A stretch of 46,941 nt of DNA from NCBI GenBank assembly GCA_003245675.1, contig QKCN01000022.1, forward strand, positions 1-46,941, given 5' to 3'. Every line of letters starts with the position of its first letter. The stretch's first letter is position 1. Of the stretch, positions 41,001 through 46,941 are shown in pieces. The translations under genes and the position numbers were made by a program. The stretch comes from Bacteriovoracaceae bacterium. Lineage in GTDB: Bacteria; Bdellovibrionota; Bacteriovoracia; Bacteriovoracales; Bacteriovoracaceae. The notes beneath the pieces are model-generated. The model did no database searches. It was not told where the DNA came from and worked only from the letters and a program-made list of their open reading frames with translations.

Positions 41001-42055
41001 ATAAAGAATTTATCAAAGGAAATGAAGCCATCGTAAAAGGCGCCATTCTTGCTGGCTGTACTCACTACTTTGGCTACCCTATTACTCCTTCTTCAGAAGT
41101 TGTCCATGCTTTTGCTCAACTCGCACCGAAAACAGGTTGTACTTTTCTTCAAGCAGAAAGTGAAGTCGCCGCCATTAACATGGTATACGGTGCAGCAGGC
41201 TGTGGCGTACGCGTAATGACAGCCTCTTCTAGTCCGGGAATCAGCTTGAAACAAGAAGGGATTTCCTACATTGCAGCAGCAGAACTTCCTTGCGTCATCG
41301 TCGATGTTGTTCGCTCTGGCCCAGGACTTGGAAATATCTTTCCAGAACAATCTGACTACAATCAAATCGTCAAAGGCGGCGGACACGGTAACTACAAATG
41401 TATCGTTCTCGCACCGAACTCTGCTCAAGAGATGTGCGACATGACCATCAAGGCCTTTGATCTTGCAGATAAATATCTTACTCCTGTTTATGTTTTAACA
41501 GATGGATATGTAGGACAGATGATGGAACCTGTGACTTTCCCTTCTGAAGTAAAAAAAGTGGAACGCAAAGATTGGGCCCTCTATTCCGACAAAGCTTCTA
41601 AGCACAATCTCGTTTGCACCATCCGTATGAGTGCAGAAGAAATGGAAGAACTCAATATCAAATTGCAGAAAAAATACGCTGAAATTGAAAAGAATGAGCA
41701 ACAATATGAAGAAGTAAACTGTAAAGACGCCGAAATGGTTGTTGTCGCTTACGGCATCACTTCTCGTCTTGCTCGTACTGCTGTAGAAGAGTTACGCGAA
41801 AAAGGCATGAAGATTGGTCTTTTCCGTCCTCAAGCAGTTTATCCTTTCCCCAAAGATCGTCTTGCAGAGCTTGCCAACACAGCGAAAGTTTTCACAGCGT
41901 TGGAACTCTCTAACGGACAAATGGTAGACGATGTACGCCTCACTCTTAACGGCAAAAGACCTGTTGAATTTTACGGACGTATGGGCGGCGTAGTTCCTAC
42001 TCACAAAGAGATCGTAGAAGTTCTATCTTCTCTTTACAAAAAGCATTTGGCATAA
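40997..42055 (+). CDS. korA: 2-oxoacid:ferredoxin oxidoreductase alpha subunit (KorA/VorB-like)
   Basis: A 352-residue alpha subunit without an N-terminal gamma domain, as in VorB/KorA. It holds the pyrimidine-binding domain: GNEAIVKGAILAGCTHYFGYPITPSSEVVH opens it, TFLQAESEVAAINMVYGAAGCGVRVMTASSSPGISL is the conserved central block, and RSGPGLGNIFPEQSDYNQ follows. The C-terminal transketolase-like domain contains GITSRLARTAVEELREKG and ELSNGQM. It cleaves a 2-oxoacid with CoA together with the beta subunit. Whether the substrate is 2-oxoglutarate or branched-chain 2-oxoacids (VorB) is not readable from these motifs; the neighbouring urocanase and glutamate dehydrogenases make 2-oxoglutarate attractive. 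It is 12 bases from the fused KorBC gene. Confidence 0.93.
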   Translation: MNKEFIKGNEAIVKGAILAGCTHYFGYPITPSSEVVHAFAQLAPKTGCTFLQAESEVAAINMVYGAAGCGVRVMTASSSPGISLKQEGISYIAAAELPCVIVDVVRSGPGLGNIFPEQSDYNQIVKGGGHGNYKCIVLAPNSAQEMCDMTIKAFDLADKYLTPVYVLTDGYVGQMMEPVTFPSEVKKVERKDWALYSDKASKHNLVCTIRMSAEEMEELNIKLQKKYAEIEKNEQQYEEVNCKDAEMVVVAYGITSRLARTAVEELREKGMKIGLFRPQAVYPFPKDRLAELANTAKVFTALELSNGQMVDDVRLTLNGKRPVEFYGRMGGVVPTHKEIVEVLSSLYKKHLA

Positions 42056-42067
42056 ACGAGGTTGATT

Positions 42068-43507
42068 ATGGAAAATTTAGATAACACAATTGGCAAACCC
42101 CAGTCGTTTTACGACACCTTCGAAAGAAAGCCCGGTAAAGACAAACAAATTGTGCACTACTGTCCTGGCTGTGGTCACGGACGTATTCACAAACTCATCG
42201 CTGAGGCTCTCGACTCTCTTGAGATGGCCGATGAAACGGTATTTGTTTCTCCCGTTGGCTGTTCTGTTTTCGGTTACTACTATTTTGATACTGGCAATAT
42301 TCAAGCGGCCCATGGACGCGCTCCTGCCGTTGGAACAGGTGTTGCTCGCGCAAATAAGAAAGGCTACGTTATTTCTTACCAAGGCGACGGCGACCTTGCA
42401 GCGATTGGAACTGCTGAAATCATCCATGCAGCTAACCGCGGCGAAAACATGACTGTAATCTTCGTCAACAATGGTATTTACGGTATGACCGGCGGACAAA
42501 TGGCCCCTACATCTCTAGAAGGCCAAAAGACTGCAACTTCTCCTTATGGACGCGATATTGCCGACATGGGAGCACCTATCCGCATGAGCGAAATTATCGC
42601 AAAACTCGACGCTCCTGTTTATGTTGAACGCGTTTCGGTCAGCGATTTCAAAAATATCAATAAAGCCAAAAAAGCGATCCACACTGCTCTTAAAGCGCAA
42701 AAAGATCGCAAAGGTTTTACTTTCGTTGAAGTTCTTTCAGCTTGCCCTGAAGGATGGAAACTTTCCCCCGTTGACGCAATTAAGCGCCTTCAAGATGTAA
42801 TGGAAACTTATTATCCATTGGGTCAATACAAGAACGAACTTGAAACTCGTCCTACAAAGGCTGAACCACTTCCTCGCCCTTCCGACAAGGATATCATGAC
42901 GGCCCTTGGCGTTGGCGACAAAGCGGCCATTATCAATGTAACTGATACATTTGTTAAAAACTTCAAAGAGCAACGCGTGCGTATTTCAGGTTTCGGCGGA
43001 CAAGGTGTACTCCTGGCTGGAACAACTCTTGGGAACCTCGCAATGCACCACGAACTAGCAGTAACCTGGCTTCCTTCTTACGGACCAGAAATGCGTGGTG
43101 GAACAGCGAACTGTCACGTAATGATCAACAACTCCGTTGTTGGTACTCCTGTGGTAGATAAGCCAAATGTTTTGATTGCAATGAATGGTCCATCTTTGGA
43201 CGAATTTGAAAATACAGTAGAAGCAGGTGGAACTATTTTTGTTAACTCATCTATCGTCGACAAAAAAGTTAAACGCACTGATGTTAAAGCTGTTTACGTT
43301 CCGATGACTAATATTGCAGAAGATGCCGGTATTAAAAAAGCTGCCAATATGGTCGCCGTTGCCGCTTACTTAAGCTACAGCAAGGCCATGGATCTCAATA
43401 GCCTAATTGACCTCTTGAAAGTAAACTTCAAGAAAAAAGAATTGGTTGATGCCAATATTAAGGTTATTCACGCAGCAAAAGAATATGTAGAAAAAAACTG
43501 CATGTAA
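42068..43507 (+). CDS. fused beta-gamma subunit of 2-oxoacid:ferredoxin oxidoreductase
   Basis: A 479-residue protein combining two subunits that are often separate. The beta part (residues 1-~275) has HYCPGCGHGRIH, SPVGCSVFGYY, the TPP/Mg motif GDGDLAAIGTAEIIHAANRG and VNNGIYGMTGGQMAPT. The gamma part (~305-479) begins RISGFGGQGVLLAG and continues TWLPSYGPEMRGGTANCHVMINN and AAYLSYS. Between them is a linker with GVGDKAAIINVTDTF. The alpha subunit lies just upstream, so the operon order is delta-alpha-(beta-gamma). The ATG at 42068 has GAGG six bases before it; a TTG two codons earlier overlaps that site. A terminator follows immediately, with tadA beyond it. Confidence 0.93.
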   Translation: MENLDNTIGKPQSFYDTFERKPGKDKQIVHYCPGCGHGRIHKLIAEALDSLEMADETVFVSPVGCSVFGYYYFDTGNIQAAHGRAPAVGTGVARANKKGYVISYQGDGDLAAIGTAEIIHAANRGENMTVIFVNNGIYGMTGGQMAPTSLEGQKTATSPYGRDIADMGAPIRMSEIIAKLDAPVYVERVSVSDFKNINKAKKAIHTALKAQKDRKGFTFVEVLSACPEGWKLSPVDAIKRLQDVMETYYPLGQYKNELETRPTKAEPLPRPSDKDIMTALGVGDKAAIINVTDTFVKNFKEQRVRISGFGGQGVLLAGTTLGNLAMHHELAVTWLPSYGPEMRGGTANCHVMINNSVVGTPVVDKPNVLIAMNGPSLDEFENTVEAGGTIFVNSSIVDKKVKRTDVKAVYVPMTNIAEDAGIKKAANMVAVAAYLSYSKAMDLNSLIDLLKVNFKKKELVDANIKVIHAAKEYVEKNCM

Positions 43508-43515
43508 TATCTCAG

Positions 43516-43549
43516 AGGGGAAAGCTTAAGGCTTTCCCCTTTTTTTTTA
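43516..43549 (+). terminator. Rho-independent terminator abutting the tadA start codon
   Basis: AGGGGAAAGC / GCTTTCCCCT, 10-bp stem with a 5-base loop, followed by eight or more T that run straight into the tadA ATG. Confidence 0.92.
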
Positions 43550-44022
43550 TGAACATTAAAGAAATTCAAAAATATATGACTCTCGCTCTCAAAGAAGCTC
43601 AAAAGGCTGAACTCAAAAATGAAGTTCCCATTGGCGCTATTATCGTAGATAAAAAAGGGACAGTTATTGCTCGGGCCCATAACCTAAAAGAGCAAAAATT
43701 AGACACGACGGCACATGCAGAAATCTTGGCCATAAAAAAAGCCTCTAAAAAGGTAGCAAACTGGCGACTCGAAGGATGTTCTCTCTATGTCACGCTAGAA
43801 CCTTGCCCCATGTGTCTAGCTGCAATGCGGGAAGCTCGCATTGAAAGACTTATTTTTGGTGCCTATGACCTTAAAGGCGGGGCCCTAAGCCTTGGCCATA
43901 ATCTCCATCAAGACAGACGACTCAACCATCAATTTTCAGTGGTGGGCGGGATTCAGGCTTCAGAAAACGGCCAAATCCTCTCCAATTTCTTTCGAAAAAA
44001 ACGCAAACGCGAAAATAACTAG
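43549..44022 (+). CDS. tadA: tRNA-specific adenosine deaminase
   Basis: A 157-residue zinc deaminase that converts adenosine-34 of tRNA-Arg(ACG) to inosine. Zinc and catalytic residues are visible: THAEILAI (HAE, with the Glu as proton shuttle) and PCPMCLAAM (PCxxC). EVPIGAIIVDKKG, RLEGCSLYVTLEPC and AMREARIERLIFGAYDLKGGALSL are family blocks, and length is normal. Start is the ATG at 43549 that follows the korBC terminator T-run with no Shine-Dalgarno in the expected place; an internal ATG nine codons later has none either. Promoter not identified, so expression may rely on readthrough or a promoter inside the preceding gene. Confidence 0.93.
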   Translation: MNIKEIQKYMTLALKEAQKAELKNEVPIGAIIVDKKGTVIARAHNLKEQKLDTTAHAEILAIKKASKKVANWRLEGCSLYVTLEPCPMCLAAMREARIERLIFGAYDLKGGALSLGHNLHQDRRLNHQFSVVGGIQASENGQILSNFFRKKRKRENN

Positions 44023-44068
44023 ACTTAAAATCCTCTTTTATGCTAAAAATACTGCACAAATCTTGAGC

Positions 44069-44156
44069 GGAGAATTGGCCGAGTGGTCGAAGGCGCACGC
44101 TTGGAAAGCGTGTAACGGGCAACCGTTCGTGGGTTCAAATCCCATGTTCTCCGCCA
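44069..44156 (+). tRNA. tRNA-Ser (anticodon GGA)
   Basis: Acceptor GGAGAAT pairs with GTTCTCC (final pair T-G), discriminator G, and the 3' CCA is encoded (44154-44156). The anticodon stem CACGC / GCGTG encloses the loop TTGGAAA, with anticodon GGA at 44103-44105, reading UCC and UCU serine codons. A long variable arm (AACGG GCAA CCGTT) is the class II feature of tRNA-Ser. TpsiC arm GTGGG TTCAAAT CCCAT is normal. A T7 run follows the CCA. The D-arm GGCCGAGTGGTCGAAGGC is canonical for serine tRNAs. Confidence 0.97.
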
Positions 44157-44228
44157 TCTTTTTTATCATCACTAAATATAAAATTGTTCCGATTTCGGTT
44201 TTCATGCCGATCGACTCACAACTCCCTT

Positions 44229-44234
44229 TATGCT
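44229..44234 (+). promoter_or_regulatory. candidate -10 for the radical SAM gene
   Basis: TATGCT in CCCTTTATGCTAACA, about 40 bases before the TTG start. A very similar CTCTTTTATGCTAAAA (44039-44044 TATGCT) precedes the tRNA-Ser, which suggests the same -10 element is used twice. No good -35 element is present. Confidence 0.3.
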
Positions 44235-44273
44235 AACATCCTGCTTTATTCCAATAAAAATAGAGAGTTATAT

Positions 44274-45692
44274 TTGATATTTCTAATATACCCGAATATT
44301 ACAAGCAAAGAGCGTTACAACAAAGACATTGATGCAATTGGTGGACATCAGCTCCCCCTAGGAGTGTATTACCTCGCTTCATACCTTAAGAACCAGGGAA
44401 GAAATGTTGATGTCATTGATGCCGAAGCAACAGAAATTTCTGATCAAGAGATTGTTAATATTTTGCGCCAAGCAAGCGCGACTGTTGTCGGAATATCCTC
44501 AACAACGGTTGCTTTTAGAAATGCAAGAAAATTGGCCGAAAAAATAAAAAAGGAATTGCCTGATGTTCAAATTGTGATTGGCGGTCCACAAATAACAGCA
44601 ATGCCTCAAAAAACAATGGAAACACTGGCATTTGATTATGGGATTGTACAAGAAGGAGAAATTGCATTTTCGATGCTGTTAGAACACATCCTTGATAAAA
44701 AAAATAATCTCAAACAAATCCCAAATTTATTTTATATTGAAAACGAGACAATAAAATCGAACCCCGAGAAAATGGTTATTAATAATTTAGACACCATTCC
44801 CTTTCCCGATCGCACCTTGGTAAAAAATCTAAATATTTATACTCCCCCAATCGGAGCATTCCGCCAACAACCTGTTGCAAGCGTCATCACCTCAAGAGGA
44901 TGTCCCCACTCCTGTATTTTTTGCGATAATAATACATTTGGAAAATCCATCAGATACTTTAGTGCCGAATATGTCGCGGATGAAATAGAATACCTTATAA
45001 ATAACTTTGGCATAAAAGAAATTTCTTTTCTTGACGATACATTCATCGTTAATAAAAAAAGATTTAAAAAAATATTTTCCCTTCTAAAAGAAAAGTCCAT
45101 CAATATTTCTTGGACTTGCATGACACGAGTAGATAATTTGGATTTTGAAACTCTTCAATTCATGAAAGACCATGGTTGTTGGCAAATCAGAGTCGGCGTG
45201 GAAAGTGGAAATCAAGATGTCATTGACTTCATCAAGAAAGGAATCACGCTCGCCCAAGTAGAAAAAGTCGTAAAAGACTGCAAAAAACTTAAAATCATGG
45301 CAACTGGTTTTTTCATGATAGGACACCACATTGATACTCCTGACACCATTAAACAAACGATTGATTTCGCTCTTTCAATTCCACTAACTGATGTTGTCGT
45401 CACAATAAATACCCCCATCCCAGGAACTGAATCATATCAACTGGCGAGAAAATACGGGGATTACAATGAAAAAGATTGGACATCCCTCAACTACTGGACT
45501 CCTGTATTTGTTCCCAAGGGACTTTCGCAAGAATATTTGCTTGAACAACAAAAAAATTTCTACAAGCGCTTTTATCTAAGGCCCCAAATTATTTATAAAC
45601 AAATTAGCAAGATTCGTTCATTTCGTATCGCAGGCTTGCTGCTCAAATCAACAATGTCAGGTATACGCTTTATGAAAAAGGAAGCTCAATGA
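44274..45692 (+). CDS. B12-binding-domain radical SAM protein
   Basis: A 472-residue protein with an N-terminal cobalamin-binding-type Rossmann domain (LIFLIYPN, HQLPLGVYYLASYLKNQGRNVDVIDAEA, VVGISSTTVAFRNARKL, IVIGGPQITAMP) and a radical SAM core with CPHSCIFC (CxxxCxxC) at about residue 205. The His of DxHxxG-type cobalamin sites is not obvious, so B12 binding is not certain. ISFLDDTFIVNKKRF and GVESGNQDVIDFIKKG match core strands. Substrate unknown; lipid, hopanoid or glycan methylation/rearrangement are known in this class. I take TTG 44274 because AGAGAG lies six bases upstream and the domain begins directly; the longer frame from 44184 is out of character. It overlaps the next gene as ATGA. 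Confidence 0.85.
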   Translation: MIFLIYPNITSKERYNKDIDAIGGHQLPLGVYYLASYLKNQGRNVDVIDAEATEISDQEIVNILRQASATVVGISSTTVAFRNARKLAEKIKKELPDVQIVIGGPQITAMPQKTMETLAFDYGIVQEGEIAFSMLLEHILDKKNNLKQIPNLFYIENETIKSNPEKMVINNLDTIPFPDRTLVKNLNIYTPPIGAFRQQPVASVITSRGCPHSCIFCDNNTFGKSIRYFSAEYVADEIEYLINNFGIKEISFLDDTFIVNKKRFKKIFSLLKEKSINISWTCMTRVDNLDFETLQFMKDHGCWQIRVGVESGNQDVIDFIKKGITLAQVEKVVKDCKKLKIMATGFFMIGHHIDTPDTIKQTIDFALSIPLTDVVVTINTPIPGTESYQLARKYGDYNEKDWTSLNYWTPVFVPKGLSQEYLLEQQKNFYKRFYLRPQIIYKQISKIRSFRIAGLLLKSTMSGIRFMKKEAQ

Positions 45693-46941
45693 CATTAAAA
45701 CAAAACAAATCGGCCCTGGCATTTGGAATCATCACATTAATAACCATTCTCTCATACTGGCATGCCCTATTTGGTGAATTTATTGGCGATGATTATTTAC
45801 GAATTGTAGAAGCGGAATACTGGCTTAAGCAGGGATACTCTTTTGCACTGAATAATATCTTACCAGATCGCCCCATATTAATGGCCACAATTTGGGGAAA
45901 TTATCTCTTGGGTGGACTCAACCCCATTGGTTACAAGATCTTTTCACTCGCACTCTTCCTTGCCGTTGGATTCCTTTTCTTTCAACTGTTATTATTCATT
46001 GAAGTTCATCACCTCAAAAAGAAACGCATTGGCATAATTAGTTTTTGCACACTGCTCTTTATGCTACAACCCGTAAATAGCCAGGCCATCATCTCGATCA
46101 TTCAAAGAGGCGTTTTGTTGGCTGCCCTTGGAGGACTAGGCTCTTTTCTATTCTTCATAAAACATCTAGAGCTTCAAAAAAGAGAATATTATTTATACAG
46201 CCTACTGTTCTATACTTTGGGAATTTTATCTAAACCTATTATTATTACTTTCCCTGTTATGTTTCTCTTGTATTTAATTTTTATGAAAAAATTAAATACA
46301 GAAAATATAAAAAAAATCAGTCTATTCTTTCTTATTAGTCTCATTCCAGTTATTTTCTATCTGTTTTCAGGATTCAACAATCAAGCCGCAATCGGAGCTC
46401 TCCCCTGGTACAAATACTTCCTACTGCAAACAAAAGTCATATTCATATATTTTAAACTTTTTTTTCTACCAACCAACCTCCACTTCTTTTATGATTTTGA
46501 CAAAAATGTAAACATCCAAGATGTCTTTATGTGGCTTGCCATTTTAGGACACTGTTTGCTTATCTTTTCTGGATTCAAACTATTTAAATCCTTAAAGCTT
46601 GTCTCGTTTGGTATTATGGCAATGTACATTTCCTTTTTACCCGAAAGTAGTTTCTTTCCAATTAAGCACATCGTATTTGAACATAGGACATTCATCCCAT
46701 ATTTATTAATCTGTTTCATTTTTTATGGGCTCTTACAACACTATGATTTCAAGTATAAGAAAATATCATTGAGCATAAGCATATTGTGTCTTTTATTCTT
46801 GGGGGGCCAACTGATCAAACGCACCCACGAAATAGACAGTTTAGAAAAATGCACAATAAACACTTTTAGCTATCGCAAACCAACTAGAGAAAACAAAATG
46901 GTTTTGCTAAATGATATATATGTCACCGGGAATAACACTCT
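45689..46941 (+). CDS. polytopic membrane protein, TMTC/glycosyltransferase-39-like, truncated by window end
   Basis: An open frame of 417 codons without stop, running off the right edge. It starts with ATG overlapping the radical SAM stop as ATGA. The sequence is a run of hydrophobic helices (SALAFGIITLITILSYW first). An early extracytoplasmic acidic motif EFIGDDYLRIVEAEYW and then RPILMATIWGNYLLGGLNPIGYKIFSLALF resemble the TMTC/O-mannosyltransferase-like membrane core. Later FEHRTFIPYLLICF is also typical of that group, which often continues into TPR repeats that would lie beyond this window. Function is inferred: transfer of sugars from polyprenyl-phosphate donors is likely. Confidence 0.6.
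   Translation, partial: MTLKQNKSALAFGIITLITILSYWHALFGEFIGDDYLRIVEAEYWLKQGYSFALNNILPDRPILMATIWGNYLLGGLNPIGYKIFSLALFLAVGFLFFQLLLFIEVHHLKKKRIGIISFCTLLFMLQPVNSQAIISIIQRGVLLAALGGLGSFLFFIKHLELQKREYYLYSLLFYTLGILSKPIIITFPVMFLLYLIFMKKLNTENIKKISLFFLISLIPVIFYLFSGFNNQAAIGALPWYKYFLLQTKVIFIYFKLFFLPTNLHFFYDFDKNVNIQDVFMWLAILGHCLLIFSGFKLFKSLKLVSFGIMAMYISFLPESSFFPIKHIVFEHRTFIPYLLICFIFYGLLQHYDFKYKKISLSISILCLLFLGGQLIKRTHEIDSLEKCTINTFSYRKPTRENKMVLLNDIYVTGNNT

Noticed and set aside
42077-42499. 140-codon open frame antisense to korBC
   Set aside because: Reverse-strand shadow of a strongly biased gene; no initiation signal or family.

Overview
The window looks like the chromosome of a moderately AT-rich, Gram-negative bacterium (about 40% G+C by eye). 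Gram-negative features are a 324-residue beta-barrel-like protein ending in Phe, two lipoproteins with SAC/FSC lipoboxes, and secreted proteins with Sec signals. The mixture of GH57/GT4-type glycogen metabolism, a long urocanase, a fused 2-oxoacid:ferredoxin oxidoreductase, an S1/P1 nuclease and orphan secreted proteases would fit Bdellovibrionota (Bacteriovorax-like) or a neighbouring 'deltaproteobacterial' group. No 16S or marker gene settles this, so the placement is an inference.

Layout. 1-3.4 kb: a DMT permease and an NAD(P)-binding SDR-type protein (minus), divergent from a thioredoxin-reductase-like flavoprotein that lacks the redox CxxC. 3.4-10.6 kb: a four-gene minus-strand glycogen operon (debranching enzyme, GT4 synthase-like glycosyltransferase, GH57 amylase, alpha-glucan phosphorylase). 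10.7-18.8 kb: a minus-strand cluster of lipoprotein, receiver/HD-GYP-like protein, a large receiver-receiver-PPDK_N protein, then two glutamate dehydrogenase paralogues whose coenzyme-site residues differ as in NAD- versus NADP-specific enzymes. 19-24.8 kb: Na+/solute symporter, RidA, DUF218 protein, S1/P1 nuclease and small or unknown genes, including a fucose/arabinose-isomerase-fold protein. 24.8-26.3 kb: a lipoprotein whose Shine-Dalgarno is buried in a 13-bp hairpin. 26.3-32.7 kb: a minus-strand run of SNF2 ATPase, CPBP protease, UDP-galactopyranose mutase, GT2 and a WbpE-like aminotransferase. 32.7-37.3 kb: secreted HExxH metalloprotease, unknown secreted protein, LtaS-like phosphotransferase/sulfatase. 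37.4-44 kb: urocanase, porin, KorD-KorA-KorBC, TadA. Then tRNA-Ser(GGA), a B12-binding radical SAM protein and a membrane protein cut by the window end.

Physiology. Urocanase (histidine to glutamate), two GDHs (glutamate to 2-oxoglutarate) and the KOR-type enzyme (2-oxoacid to acyl-CoA plus reduced ferredoxin) make a coherent amino-acid oxidation theme, next to a glycogen storage and mobilisation operon. The signalling genes lying directly upstream of the NAD-type GDH suggest regulated carbon/nitrogen flux; this is inference.

The observations most worth checking are the RBS-sequestering terminator-like hairpin at 24752-24789, the dual-receiver PPDK_N protein without a phospho-His domain and its operon, and the GDH pair with patchy near-identity. 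No CRISPR array, insertion sequence, prophage or rRNA was seen, and no gene-free stretch exceeds 300 bases.
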